Positions 39,663 to 49,889 of a stretch of 64,000 nucleotides of DNA are shown one piece after another. This DNA comes from Pseudomonas sp. MM211 (GTDB lineage: Bacteria > Pseudomonadota > Gammaproteobacteria > Pseudomonadales > Pseudomonadaceae), in assembly GCF_020386635.1 (NCBI RefSeq), contig NZ_CP081942.1:1426001-1490000 (forward strand). Direction: 5' to 3'. Under the pieces are notes generated by a model. It saw nothing but the letters and a program-made list of their open reading frames with translations, searched no databases and was not told the DNA's origin. The position numbers and the translations under genes are program-made. Numbering within the stretch: the stretch's first letter is position 1; the number at the start of each line of letters is the position of its first letter.

Positions 39663-39716
39663 GATCCCGCATGGCAGCCCCACCGCAATCTATTTGGCGT
39701 TGCTCAGGATCGGTAT

Positions 39717-40682
39717 ATGGATGAACTCGGCACTATCGACCTGGAAGAGTTGACCATGGCGCTGTTGCACAGCCGCGCGGAAGGTACCCGCTTGCGCGAG
39801 CGCGAGCAGCTGTTCAGCACGTTATTAGGCAGCGTCAACGCCGTGCTCTGGGCGTTTGATTGGGAGACCCAGCAGATCATTTATGTCAGCCCGGCCTATG
39901 AGCTGGTCTTTGGGCGTTCGGCAGGGTTATTGCTGGGCGATTACGGCGAATGGCGTAACAGCATCTACCCCGACGATCTGGAGTTCGCCGCCGAGAGCAT
40001 GGCGCAGGTTCTGGAGACCGGCGCAGTCGAGGCACGTGAATACCGCATCATCCGCGCTGATGGCGAGATTCGCTGGCTCAGCGATAAGTGCTTTATCGGC
40101 CGGCACAGTGACAGCCTCGCGTCGCCGATTATCTTTGGTATTGCTGAAGATATTACCGAGAAGAAGCAGCTCGAAGGCGAGTTGCATCGCCTGGCTACTA
40201 CTGACGTACTTACTCAAAGCAGCAACCGCCGACACTTCTTCGAATGCGCGCAGAGTGAGTTCGAGCTGGCCCGAAATCAGGGGCAGCCGCTGGCCTTTCT
40301 GCTGCTGGATCTAGATGATTTCAAGCATATAAACGACAGCTATGGCCATCAGGCGGGCGACCAGGTACTGCAGCAACTGGCCAGTTGCGCCAGTTCTGTC
40401 TTGCGCCGCGGTGATCTGTTCGGGCGCATCGGTGGTGAGGAGTTCGCGGCGCTGTTTCCAGGCTGCGAACCAGAGCTGGCGTCGCAGATCGCCCAGCGTC
40501 TGCAGCGAGAAATTCAGCGCTTGGCCTTCAATCATGAAGGTAACGCTTTTGGCATCACCGTTAGCCAGGGGCTGACCTCGCTGCGCAGTGGTGACCCAGG
40601 TCTGGATGTGCTCTACGCCCGTGCTGACGCGGCCATGTACCAGGCCAAGCGTCAGGGGAAAAATCAGATCGTCACCAGCTGA
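39717..40682 (+). CDS. PAS-GGDEF diguanylate cyclase
   Basis: A 321-residue soluble protein. A short N-terminal helix (DELGTIDLEELTMALLHSRA) leads to a PAS domain (about 35-150; VLWAFDWETQQIIYVSPAYE, with PAC segment IRWLSDKCFIGR) and a GGDEF domain (about 155-320) with active-site FGRIGGEEFAALF and substrate segment LLDLDDFKHINDSYGHQAGD, both typical of active enzymes. No transmembrane segment, so cytosolic sensing of an unknown signal. It lies downstream of desA behind a terminator, so probably has its own promoter; the preceding AGGA supports the ATG at 39717. Confidence 0.92.
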   Translation: MDELGTIDLEELTMALLHSRAEGTRLREREQLFSTLLGSVNAVLWAFDWETQQIIYVSPAYELVFGRSAGLLLGDYGEWRNSIYPDDLEFAAESMAQVLETGAVEAREYRIIRADGEIRWLSDKCFIGRHSDSLASPIIFGIAEDITEKKQLEGELHRLATTDVLTQSSNRRHFFECAQSEFELARNQGQPLAFLLLDLDDFKHINDSYGHQAGDQVLQQLASCASSVLRRGDLFGRIGGEEFAALFPGCEPELASQIAQRLQREIQRLAFNHEGNAFGITVSQGLTSLRSGDPGLDVLYARADAAMYQAKRQGKNQIVTS

Positions 40683-41113
40683 TGGTGGCGATAAGCCGCC
40701 AATTTGCATCCTCCTGTCGGCGGTTAATTGCTCATTTTCTCCGGTGAGCGACTGCCGCTCTTCTCTCGCTATTATTCGTAACATATTGAAATATCGTGTG
40801 TTGTGCGACTCTGTTCGCCAATGGCACGTAATCTGCTGTGCTAGATTCGTTCAGCAAAGGCCTAACAGCGGCCGACAATAACAATGCAGAGAATCGAACA
40901 TGTCCTTTTCCCGTTGCCCTCGTTCTCATTCCTATCTGATACGTCTTCATTTCTGAGCACTTTCGTACTGCCGTCAAACCACCTGTGGCGTCTCTTGGCT
41001 GCCTGGTGTTCGACGGTTGTGCCCCGAATTCGGCTGATTTAGTGCCGCTGAGGCATCACCCATCAGACCGATGTGTAGCAACCAATAAAAGAAAACACAC
41101 TGGAGAGATCACG
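40683..41113. other. 431-bp region upstream of the second OprD-type porin
   Basis: Contains the sigma-54-type site at 40822-40837 and an AT-richer upstream stretch (40770-40800) where an integration host factor or activator might bind. I see no supportable gene; a possible 18-codon frame at 40900 lacks a ribosome-binding site. Confidence 0.5.
40822..40837 (+). promoter_or_regulatory. Predicted sigma-54 promoter for the 41114 porin
   Basis: TGGCACGTAATCTGC has the invariant GG and GC exactly ten bases apart and differs from the consensus TGGCACG-N4-TTGC at one base. Transcription would begin near 40848, leaving a leader of about 265 nt before the porin start. Confidence 0.7.
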
Positions 41114-42442
41114 ATGAAAAAAGCTTCCCTGGCGCTGGCCGTAGCCGCTGGCACCCTGGGTCTGACCTTGGGCAACGTTGCTAACGCTGCCTTTATCGAA
41201 GACAGCACCGCCAAGTTGGATCTGCGTAACTTCTATTTCAATAACGATATTCGTGACTCCAACAGCGCTAGCACCAAAGAGTGGGGCCAGGGCTTTCAGC
41301 TGAACCTCCAGTCCGGTTTCACTGAAGGCACCGTGGGAGTTGGTGTCGATGCAATTGGTCTGTTGGGTGTGCGCCTCGATGGTGGTGGCCGCGCTGGTAA
41401 AGCTGGGCAGAGCCGCGCACCTAGCGCGCTGTTCCCCCTTGAAAGCGATGGCAGCGCTGTCGACGAATTCAGCCACCTCGGGGTGACCGGCAAGCTGCGT
41501 GTGTCAAAGACCGAAGCGCGTATCGGCACACTGATGCCGAAGCTGCCGATTCTGGTATCCAACGACGGTCGTCTGTTGCCGCAAACCTTCGAGGGCGGGC
41601 AGATCACTTCCAATGAGATCAATAACCTGACCCTGACCGGTGGTTTGATCGAACACGCTGTCGGCCGTGCCTCGAGCAACAGTACTGGCCTGGCCGTTGC
41701 GGGCGGTACCGAGCAGAGCAATCAGTTCTGGTTCGGTGGCGGTGACTGGAAAATCACTCCAGAGCTGGTTGCGCAGTACTACTACGCCAACCTCGATGAT
41801 TACTACAAACAGCACTTTGCTGGGCTGGTACATATTCTGCCGCTGGGTGACAAGCAGTCGTTCAAGACCGACCTGCGCTACTTCAAGACCGATTCCGATG
41901 GTGCCAACAGCTCAGGCACCGCTGGCTATCTCACCAATGGCTACACCCGTAACGGTGATGGTGAGATCGACAACAATACCTGGAGCGCTGCTTTCACCTA
42001 CAGCCTGGGTTCTCATGCCGTGATGCTGGGTCATCAGCGCGTATCTGAAAACAGCAACTTCGTGCAGATCAACCAAGGCTCGCTGTTGCCCAACGAAGGT
42101 GCAGGTGGTTCTAGTGTCTATCTGCTGACTGACCGTCTGGCAAACAGCTTCACCCGTGCGGGTGAGCGTACGACCTTCGGTCAGTACAGCTACGATTTCG
42201 CCAGCGTCGGCGTTCCGGGTCTGAAGGCGTCGGTGGCTTACCTCAAGGGCACCAACATCAAGACTGCTTCTGGCAGCGACCAGAAAGAGTGGGAGCGTGA
42301 TTTCACTCTGGACTACGTAGTGCAGGAAGGCACCTTCAAAGGTGTTGGCTTCGCCTGGCGTAACGCGGCATTCCGCAGTGAGGCCGCCAGCGATGTAGAC
42401 CAGAATCGCCTGTTCGTTACCTACAGCCTGCCACTGTTCTAA
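41114..42442 (+). CDS. OprD/OccK-family outer-membrane porin (second copy)
   Basis: A 442-residue outer-membrane channel with a signal peptide (MKKASLALAVAAGTLGLTLG, NVANA). The mature start AFIEDSTAKLDLRNFYFNND and KEWGQGFQLNLQSGFTEGTV are family signatures; the last strand is NRLFVTYSLPLF. Substrate is not assignable, but neighbouring aguA and the spu genes make uptake of an arginine- or polyamine-related compound a reasonable guess. GGAGAG precedes the ATG. A near-consensus sigma-54 site lies upstream, suggesting NtrC- or CbrB-type control by nitrogen or carbon supply. Paralogue of the porin at 6693. Confidence 0.92.
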   Translation: MKKASLALAVAAGTLGLTLGNVANAAFIEDSTAKLDLRNFYFNNDIRDSNSASTKEWGQGFQLNLQSGFTEGTVGVGVDAIGLLGVRLDGGGRAGKAGQSRAPSALFPLESDGSAVDEFSHLGVTGKLRVSKTEARIGTLMPKLPILVSNDGRLLPQTFEGGQITSNEINNLTLTGGLIEHAVGRASSNSTGLAVAGGTEQSNQFWFGGGDWKITPELVAQYYYANLDDYYKQHFAGLVHILPLGDKQSFKTDLRYFKTDSDGANSSGTAGYLTNGYTRNGDGEIDNNTWSAAFTYSLGSHAVMLGHQRVSENSNFVQINQGSLLPNEGAGGSSVYLLTDRLANSFTRAGERTTFGQYSYDFASVGVPGLKASVAYLKGTNIKTASGSDQKEWERDFTLDYVVQEGTFKGVGFAWRNAAFRSEAASDVDQNRLFVTYSLPLF

Positions 42443-42452
42443 GGGAGCAGTA

Positions 42453-42476
42453 CGAGCCGCCCCACGCGGCGGCTCG
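42453..42476 (+). repeat. Hairpin after the porin gene
   Basis: CGAGCCGCC/GGCGGCTCG inverted repeat directly after the porin stop, in front of the proper terminator; may protect the 3' end of the porin mRNA. Confidence 0.5.
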
Positions 42477-42483
42477 TCTCAAT

Positions 42484-42514
42484 GCAAAAGCCCGGACTGG
42501 TTCCGGGCTTTTGC
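42484..42514. terminator. Bidirectional intrinsic terminator
   Basis: GCAAAAGCCCGGA/TCCGGGCTTTTGC hairpin with a short loop between the convergent porin gene and aguA. Confidence 0.85.
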
Positions 42515-42538
42515 TTGTCTGGGCTTTGAGAGTAGTCC

Positions 42539-43648
42539 TCAACCCGCTGCAGTGACTGCCGGTTGTTGCTGCGTGATGCAGTGAATATTACCGCCGCCGA
42601 GCAGGATCTCGCGGCCCGGCACCATGACCACGCGGTGCTCAGGGAACAGGCGTTCGAGGATGGCTTTGGCTTCTGCGTCCTTGGGATCATCGAAGCTCGG
42701 CGCGACGATGCCGCCGTTGACGATCAGGAAGTTCACGTAAGAACCGGCCAGGCGTACCTCGGGGCTACGCTCCTGGCTGCCCAGTACGTGATCAACACCA
42801 GCGCATTCTTCTTCGCTCGCATACAGCGGGCCGGGAATCGGCATCTTGTGCACGGTCAGGGCACGACCTTTGGCGTCGCGGGTGCTTTCCAGCACGCGCA
42901 GGGCGGCCTGGCAGCGTGGGTAATTGGGGTTTTCCGGATCGTCCGTCCAGGCCAGCAGTACTTCGCCAGGGCGTACGTAGCAGCAGAAGTTGTCGACGTG
43001 GCCGTCGGTCTCGTCGTTGAACAAACCGTCCGGTAGCCAGATGACTTTGTCGATGGCCAAATGATCGGCCAGCACGGCTTCGATCTGCTCGCGGTTCAGG
43101 TGCGGGTTGCGGTTGTGGTTGAGCAGGCATTCCTCGGTGGTGATCAGAGTGCCTTCACCGTCGACGTGAATCGAGCCGCCTTCGAGCACGAAGCCTTCGG
43201 TGCGGTAACGGTCGCGGCCCTCCAGGCCTAGAATCTTGCTGGCGACCTGGTCATCGCGCAGCCACGGAAAGTACAAGCCTCCCTCGAAACCGCCCCAGGC
43301 ATTGAAGCCCCAGTCGACACCGCGCAATTCACCATTCTCGTTGGTCACGAAGGTTGGTCCGGTATCGCGTACCCAGGCGTCGTCAGTGGTCATTTCCACC
43401 ACACGAATGTGCTCGTGCTGCAGGCGCGCGCAGGCATTCTCGTACTGCCCGGCGGAAACGCAGATGGTCACCGGTTCGAACTCGGCGATGGCTCTGGCTA
43501 CGGCCGTGAACGCGTGCTGTGCAGGCTTGCCGCCCAGGCGCCAATTGTCCGGGCGTTCTGGCCAGACCATCCACGTCTGGCTATGCGGTTCCCACTCAGC
43601 CGGCATACGAAAGCCATCGGCGCGTGGGGTGGTGGTTAAGGTCGACAT
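42539..43648 (-). CDS. aguA: AguA, agmatine deiminase
   Basis: A 369-residue guanidine-group hydrolase converting agmatine to N-carbamoylputrescine and ammonia. Features: [20 protein letters not shown], active-site [53 protein letters not shown] and the nucleophilic Cys in [15 protein letters not shown] near the C-terminus. GGAG precedes the ATG. Its usual partner aguB (N-carbamoylputrescine amidohydrolase) is not adjacent in this window: upstream is a 944-bp gap and downstream is the convergent porin. The product putrescine would feed the spu pathway encoded next door. Confidence 0.95.
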   Translation of the reverse strand: MSTLTTTPRADGFRMPAEWEPHSQTWMVWPERPDNWRLGGKPAQHAFTAVARAIAEFEPVTICVSAGQYENACARLQHEHIRVVEMTTDDAWVRDTGPTFVTNENGELRGVDWGFNAWGGFEGGLYFPWLRDDQVASKILGLEGRDRYRTEGFVLEGGSIHVDGEGTLITTEECLLNHNRNPHLNREQIEAVLADHLAIDKVIWLPDGLFNDETDGHVDNFCCYVRPGEVLLAWTDDPENPNYPRCQAALRVLESTRDAKGRALTVHKMPIPGPLYASEEECAGVDHVLGSQERSPEVRLAGSYVNFLIVNGGIVAPSFDDPKDAEAKAILERLFPEHRVVMVPGREILLGGGNIHCITQQQPAVTAAG

Positions 43649-44592
43649 GGCGTTACTCCGTGACGGGGTGCGGCTTAAATAGGCTGGATATTATCTCAGC
43701 AGGTCGACGAACTGAACGTCAGGATGTGCCTGAGGGACGTGGAACGGCACGCGTGTTACCAAGATGATGCAGCATCTATGCTGTTAAAAATATCAATCAA
43801 TGGCTAACGACCTGGGACGTCAATTTCAAGCGCAAGGTACTGTTGATGCCCAGTAAATGTGCTCTAAATAAGGGCGCAGTGGCCATTTTTAGGGCGTCTC
43901 AGGGCCTTTCAAAGGTCTGATCCACCATCATGCTGGTCATGCATATGGCAGCGCTGCGTTTCCAGTATCGCTGTGTTGTATAAAAAAATGAACAAGGCTA
44001 AGCTCGGATGAACCCCTAATAATCCAACAATACGGGTGTTTAATGATGTACGTGCAGCTCTCCAGCGCCACTGCTTGTGCTGTGCGGTGTGTTGCGTATC
44101 CTGGCCCTGCTGCTGGTCGCGATCATCAGGCCGCGGTTGCACATTATCGGTGCTGCTGCCTGAGCGCAGCCCAAGTTTCTTACCCCGCTCGAAAATCTGC
44201 ACACTCCGTCAGTTTTCCCTACCCTCATCCGAGCACTTTGCCTCGCAAGCCAGAGTGGCTTGATGCTTCGTTATGTCGCTGGTCAACTCGCGCGTGCGCT
44301 TGCGCTGTTAGTAACGCGGGTTCGTGCCGCTGCGTGGCGGCCCACGCTTTGCAGGTGAGGCTGGGTCTGTCGAGTGCAACAAAGGTCGGTTACAGTCTCG
44401 GCCTGTGTGGTGAAGGCCCGTTAACCGTGCCTGCTGGCCGGGTTCACCTGAGTGGCGTAACGGCTGCTCGCCGGAGGCCACGTGGCAATCCGAATTTTCC
44501 TGCGCTCTGGCCAACCTCCAGTCGAGGTTTGTTAGAGGGCAGGGCATGTCGAGCCGGCCGAGGATGCCGGTTTCAAAAACCCTGAGGTCTCT
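43649..44592. other. 944-bp region between aguA and spuB with no supportable gene
   Basis: Must carry the divergent aguA and spu promoters. The first 390 bp (to about 44040) are AT-richer and include GTTGTATAAAAAAATG near 43976, which may be a promoter region. The rest (44040-44592) is GC-rich and reads as short open frames on both strands that look non-coding (for example Cys- and Arg-rich translations). In P. aeruginosa other spu genes precede spuB, so this may be a long leader, gene remnants, or an unrecognised RNA. Confidence 0.5.
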
Positions 44593-45951
44593 ATGAGTAC
44601 CAAATTGGATCAGCTCTCCAGCTGGCTGAAAGAACGCAAGATCACCGAAGTCGAATGTCTGGTCAGCGACCTGACGGGTATCGCCCGTGGCAAGATCTCG
44701 CCGACCAACAAATTCCTCGACGAAAAGGGCATGCGCCTGCCTGAAAGCGTATTGCTGCAGACCGTTACCGGCGATTACGTCGAAGATGACGTCTATTACG
44801 ACCTGCTCGACCCTGCCGATATCGACATGATCTGCCGTCCGGACGAGAACGCCGTATTCATCGTGCCCTGGGCCATCGAACCGACTGCCCAGGTGATCCA
44901 CGACACCTACGACAAGCAAGGCAATCCGATCGAGTTGTCGCCGCGCAACATCCTCAAGAAAGTACTGCGCCTCTACGCCGAAAAAGGCTGGCAACCCATC
45001 GTGGCGCCGGAGATGGAGTTCTACCTGACCAAGCGCAACAGCGACCCGGACTTCCCGCTGGTGGCGCCGATGGGCCGTTCCGGGCGTCCGGAAACCGGTC
45101 GGCAGAGCTTCTCGATCGACGCGGCCAACGAATTCGATCCGTTGTTCGAAGACATGTACGACTGGTGCGAGCTGCAAGGCCTGGATCTGGATACCCTGAT
45201 CCACGAAGAGGGCCCGGCGCAGATGGAAATCAACTTCCGTCACGGCGAAGCGCTGCACCTGGCTGACCAGATTCTGGTGTTCAAGCGCACCATGCGCGAG
45301 GCAGCACTCAAGCATGACGTGGCGGCGACCTTCATGGCCAAGCCGATCACCGACGAGCCCGGCAGTGCCATGCACCTGCACCAGAGCATCATCGACAAGA
45401 ACACCGGCAAGAACATCTTCTCCAATGAAGACGGCTCGATGAGCGAGCTGTTCATGCACCATATCGGCGGCTTGCAGAAGTACATCCCGGAGCTGTTGCC
45501 GTTGTTCGCCCCCAACGTCAACTCGTTCCGCCGCTTCCTGCCGGATACCTCGGCACCGGTGAACGTCGAGTGGGGCGAGGAGAATCGTACCGTGGGCCTG
45601 CGCGTGCCAGATGCCACGCCGGAGAACCGCAGGGTCGAGAACCGTCTGGCTGGCGCCGACGCCAACCCTTACCTGGCCCTGGCGGCCAGCCTGCTGTGCG
45701 GTTACATCGGCATGGTCGAAGGCATCGAACCGAGCGCTCCGGTGGTGGGGCGCGGCTACGAGCGCCGCAACCTGCGCCTGCCGCTGACCCTCGAGGCCGC
45801 GCTGGAACGCATGGAAACTTGCCAGGTGGTCGAGCAGTACCTGGGGAAAAAGTTCGTCAGTGGTTACGTAGCGGTCAAGCGTGCTGAACACGAGAACTTC
45901 AAGCGTGTGATCAGCTCGTGGGAGCGCGAGTTCCTGCTGCTCTCGGTGTGA
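44593..45951 (+). CDS. spuB: SpuB-type gamma-glutamylpolyamine synthetase (glutamine synthetase family)
   Basis: A 452-residue glutamine synthetase-fold ligase that attaches glutamate to putrescine or related polyamines using ATP, the entry step of the gamma-glutamylation pathway. It has the GS N-domain (TEVECLVSDLTGIARGKISP), the catalytic core (APEMEFYLTKR, then GPAQMEINFRHGEAL), the ATP-site KPITDEPGSAMHLHQSI and NRRVENRLAGADANPYLALA. It lacks the adenylylation-site context of GlnA. A GAGG site precedes the ATG. spuC follows after 55 bp. Confidence 0.92.
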   Translation: MSTKLDQLSSWLKERKITEVECLVSDLTGIARGKISPTNKFLDEKGMRLPESVLLQTVTGDYVEDDVYYDLLDPADIDMICRPDENAVFIVPWAIEPTAQVIHDTYDKQGNPIELSPRNILKKVLRLYAEKGWQPIVAPEMEFYLTKRNSDPDFPLVAPMGRSGRPETGRQSFSIDAANEFDPLFEDMYDWCELQGLDLDTLIHEEGPAQMEINFRHGEALHLADQILVFKRTMREAALKHDVAATFMAKPITDEPGSAMHLHQSIIDKNTGKNIFSNEDGSMSELFMHHIGGLQKYIPELLPLFAPNVNSFRRFLPDTSAPVNVEWGEENRTVGLRVPDATPENRRVENRLAGADANPYLALAASLLCGYIGMVEGIEPSAPVVGRGYERRNLRLPLTLEAALERMETCQVVEQYLGKKFVSGYVAVKRAEHENFKRVISSWEREFLLLSV

Positions 45952-46006
45952 TTTAACCAGGGCCGGTGCGTGATCCGCACGGCCCTGACTATATAAAGAG
46001 GTGAAC

Positions 46007-47374
46007 ATGACGGTAAAGAACCCGAAAACCCAGCAATGGCAGGCCATGAGCCGCGACCATCATCTGGCGCCTTTCAGTGATTTCAAGCAGTTGGCCGAGA
46101 AGGGCCCGCGCATCATTACCCGCGGTGAAGGCGTGCACCTGTGGGACAGTGAAGGCAACAAGATTCTCGACGGTATGGCTGGGCTTTGGTGCGTCGCGCT
46201 GGGCTATGGCCGTGAAGAGTTGGTGCAGGCTGCCAGCCGGCAGATGCGCGAGTTGCCGTTCTACAACACCTTTTTCCAGACCGCTCATCCGCCTGTGCTT
46301 GAGCTGGCCAAGTCGCTCGCCGAAGTCACCCCGGCGGGGATGAACCATGTGGTATTCACCGGTTCCGGTTCCGAAGGCAACGACACCATGTTGCGTATGG
46401 TGCGCCACTATTGGGCGCTCAAAGGTAAGCCGAGCAAGAAGGTCATCATCGCCCGCGAGAACGGTTACCACGGCTCCACCGTCGCAGGGGCCAGCCTGGG
46501 TGGCATGAAAGGCATGCATGAGCAGGGCGATCTGCCGATTCCTGGCATCGTCCATATTGCCCAGCCGTACTGGTTTGGCGAAGGTGGCGACATGACGCCA
46601 GAGGCCTTTGGTATCTGGGCAGCCGAGGAGCTGGAGAAGAAGATTCTCGAAGTCGGTGAAGACAACGTCGCGGCATTCATTGCCGAGCCGATCCAGGGAG
46701 CGGGCGGCGTGATCATTCCGCCAGACAGCTACTGGCCCAAGGTGCGCGAGATTCTCGCCAAGTACGAAATCCTCTTCGTCGCCGATGAAGTGATCTGTGG
46801 GTTCGGCCGTACCGGTGAGTGGTTCGGTAGCGATTATTACGGCAACACGCCGGACATGATGACCATCGCCAAGGGCCTGACCTCCGGCTACGTGCCAATG
46901 GGCGGGCTGGTGGTGCGTGACGAAATCGTCGCGGTCCTTAACGAAGGCGGTGACTTCAACCACGGTTTCACCTACTCCGGGCATCCAGTGGCGGCTGCCG
47001 TGGCGCTGGAAAACATTCGAATTTTGCGCGAAGAAAAGATCCTCGAGCGAGTCAGAGAAGAAACGGCACCGTATTTGCAGAAACGACTGCGTGAACTGGC
47101 GGATCACCCGCTGGTGGGGGAAGTGCGTGGAGTCGGCATGCTGGGCGCCATCGAGCTGGTCAAAGACAAGCAGACCCGCGAGCGTTATCCGAGCGACAAG
47201 GCTGTCGGTATGATCTGCCGCGGTCACTGTTTCGAGAACGGGCTGATCATGCGCGCCGTGGGCGACACCATGATCATTTCTCCGCCACTGGTGATCAGCA
47301 AGACGGAAATCGACGAGTTGGTGGACAAGGCCCGCAAATGCCTGGATCTCACTGCCCGTGCTTTACTGGTTTAA
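46007..47374 (+). CDS. spuC: SpuC, polyamine:pyruvate aminotransferase
   Basis: A 455-residue class III PLP aminotransferase moving the terminal amino group of putrescine, cadaverine or their glutamylated forms to pyruvate. Motifs: GLWCVALGYGREELVQAA, the PLP-phosphate loop TGSGSEGNDTMLRMVRHYW, ARENGYHGSTVAGASLGG, the cofactor Asp in LFVADEVICGFGRTGEWFG and the lysine in MMTIAKGLTSGYVPMGG. The ATG at 46007 follows AAAGAGGTG; a GTG two codons before is less likely. In the spuB-spuC-spuD order known from P. aeruginosa. Confidence 0.94.
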   Translation: MTVKNPKTQQWQAMSRDHHLAPFSDFKQLAEKGPRIITRGEGVHLWDSEGNKILDGMAGLWCVALGYGREELVQAASRQMRELPFYNTFFQTAHPPVLELAKSLAEVTPAGMNHVVFTGSGSEGNDTMLRMVRHYWALKGKPSKKVIIARENGYHGSTVAGASLGGMKGMHEQGDLPIPGIVHIAQPYWFGEGGDMTPEAFGIWAAEELEKKILEVGEDNVAAFIAEPIQGAGGVIIPPDSYWPKVREILAKYEILFVADEVICGFGRTGEWFGSDYYGNTPDMMTIAKGLTSGYVPMGGLVVRDEIVAVLNEGGDFNHGFTYSGHPVAAAVALENIRILREEKILERVREETAPYLQKRLRELADHPLVGEVRGVGMLGAIELVKDKQTRERYPSDKAVGMICRGHCFENGLIMRAVGDTMIISPPLVISKTEIDELVDKARKCLDLTARALLV

Positions 47375-47482
47375 GGCTTGAGCGACAAGGCAGTTATCGC
47401 CAGACTGCGCCGGCCATAAAAGGGGCCATGCAGCATTGCGTGGCAACCCGAATAATCAACACCACAAATGGAGCTGAACCGC

Positions 47483-48583
47483 ATGATCAAGACTTTCGGC
47501 AAGACTCTGCTAGCCGTGACGCTGGCCGGCACCGTGGCCGGTATGGCGCAGGCAGATAGCAAGGTACTGAACGTCTACAACTGGTCGGACTACATTGCTG
47601 CGGACACCGTGGCCAAGTTCACCAAGGAAACCGGCATCAAGGTCACCTACGACGTCTTCGATTCCAACGAAACGTTGGAAGCCAAGCTGTTCGCCGGCAA
47701 ATCCGGTTACGACATCGTGGTGCCGTCGAACAACTTCCTGGCCAAGCACATCAAGGCCAAGATTTATCAGCCGCTGGACAAGTCCAAGCTGACGAACTGG
47801 GAAAACCTGGACAAGAACCTGCTGAAAACTGTCGAAGTCAGTGATCCGGGTAACCAGTACGCCTTCCCGTACATGTGGGGTTCGATCGGCATCGGCTTCA
47901 ACCCTGACAAGGTCAAGGCGGCACTGGGCGAGAACGCACCGGTGGACTCCTGGGATCTGCTGTTCAAGCCGGAAAACATCGAGAAGCTGAAGTCCTGTGG
48001 CGTGTCGTTCCTCGACTCGCCAACCGAGATCCTGCCGATCGCACTGCAGTACCTGGGCTACGAGCCGACCAGCACCGATCCGAAGCAGTTGAAGGAAGCT
48101 GAAGAGCTGTTCCTGAAGATCCGTCCTTCGGTCACCTACTTCCATTCGTCCAAGTACATTTCCGACCTGGCCAACGGCAACCTCTGCGTAGCCGTGGGCT
48201 ATTCGGGTGACGTGTACCAGGCCAAGTCCCGCGCTGAGGAAGCCGGTGGCAAGGTCAATGTGGCCTACAACATTCCGAAGGAAGGTGCCGGTACTTTCTT
48301 CGACATGGTTGCCATCCCTGCCGATGCGGAAAACGTCGAGTCGGCTTACGCCTTCATGAACTTCCTGATGAAGCCGGAAATCATGGCTGAAATCACCAAC
48401 GAAGTGCAGTTCCCCAACGGCAACGCCAAGGCGACTGCACTGGTGGATGAAGCCATCCGCAACGACCCGGGTATCTATCCGACCGAGGAAACCATGGGCA
48501 AGCTCTACGCCTTCCCGGATCTGCCGCCGGCTGCCCAGCGCGCCATGACCCGCAGCTGGACGAAGATCAAGTCCGGTCGCTGA
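47483..48583 (+). CDS. spuD: SpuD, periplasmic polyamine-binding protein
   Basis: A 366-residue solute-binding protein of the PotF/SpuD family capturing putrescine-type polyamines for the SpuFGH importer. Signal peptide: [20 protein letters not shown] then MAQAD. Ligand-site landmarks include [28 protein letters not shown], the [15 protein letters not shown] region and YHSSKY-type [24 protein letters not shown] precedes the ATG at 47483; an upstream ATG at 47468 is unlikely because it lengthens the signal n-region without a site. A stable hairpin follows the gene. A close paralogue (spuE) lies next. Confidence 0.93.
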   Translation: MIKTFGKTLLAVTLAGTVAGMAQADSKVLNVYNWSDYIAADTVAKFTKETGIKVTYDVFDSNETLEAKLFAGKSGYDIVVPSNNFLAKHIKAKIYQPLDKSKLTNWENLDKNLLKTVEVSDPGNQYAFPYMWGSIGIGFNPDKVKAALGENAPVDSWDLLFKPENIEKLKSCGVSFLDSPTEILPIALQYLGYEPTSTDPKQLKEAEELFLKIRPSVTYFHSSKYISDLANGNLCVAVGYSGDVYQAKSRAEEAGGKVNVAYNIPKEGAGTFFDMVAIPADAENVESAYAFMNFLMKPEIMAEITNEVQFPNGNAKATALVDEAIRNDPGIYPTEETMGKLYAFPDLPPAAQRAMTRSWTKIKSGR

Positions 48584-48594
48584 TCGCGTGATAA

Positions 48595-48618
48595 CCGCGG
48601 CGCTGTTTGGCGCCGCGG
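48595..48618 (+). repeat. Intercistronic hairpin spuD-spuE
   Basis: CCGCGGCGC/GCGCCGCGG perfect stem with a six-base loop, 11 bp after the spuD stop and without a U-tract. Likely a 3' stability or partial-termination hairpin raising spuD mRNA relative to downstream genes. Confidence 0.65.
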
Positions 48619-48719
48619 CTCGTGTTCCTGCAAGGCAACGGGCGGATCGCCGCCTGCCGAGCGCTGCGCTTGATTTGCGCCGCTCACTCAAACCGCGATG
48701 TGTCACCGATTGGTGATGA

Positions 48720-49835
<1,116 letters not shown>

Positions 49836-49843
49836 ACCCATTA

Positions 49844-49872
49844 GCGCCCGGCCTTTGCCGGGCGCCATTTTT
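49844..49872 (+). terminator. Terminator-like hairpin between spuE and spuF
   Basis: GCGCCCGGC/GCCGGGCGC stem with a CTTT loop, followed by CATTTTTG. It resembles an intrinsic terminator but lies inside the operon 20 bp before spuF, so it probably ends only part of the transcripts and keeps the ABC components below the binding proteins. Confidence 0.7.
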
Positions 49873-49889
49873 GCTGCGGGAGTTTGGTA

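Noticed and set aside
43741..43765. TGGAACGGCACGCG resembling a sigma-54 -24 element
   Set aside because: The -12 GC is missing at the required spacing.
43909..44202. Possible 97-codon minus-strand gene in the aguA-spuB gap
   Set aside because: No ribosome-binding site, low-complexity Gln/Arg/His translation and no recognisable family.
44036..44585. Overlapping plus-strand frames in the aguA-spuB gap
   Set aside because: Translations are Cys-, Arg- and Ser-rich with no signal peptide or domain; a hydrophobic run seen near 44077-44160 in another frame lacks a start codon with a ribosome-binding site.
44308..46047. 579-codon minus-strand frame covering spuB and part of the upstream gap
   Set aside because: Mostly antisense to spuB; the part in the gap does not look like protein, so it gives no evidence for a gene upstream of spuB.
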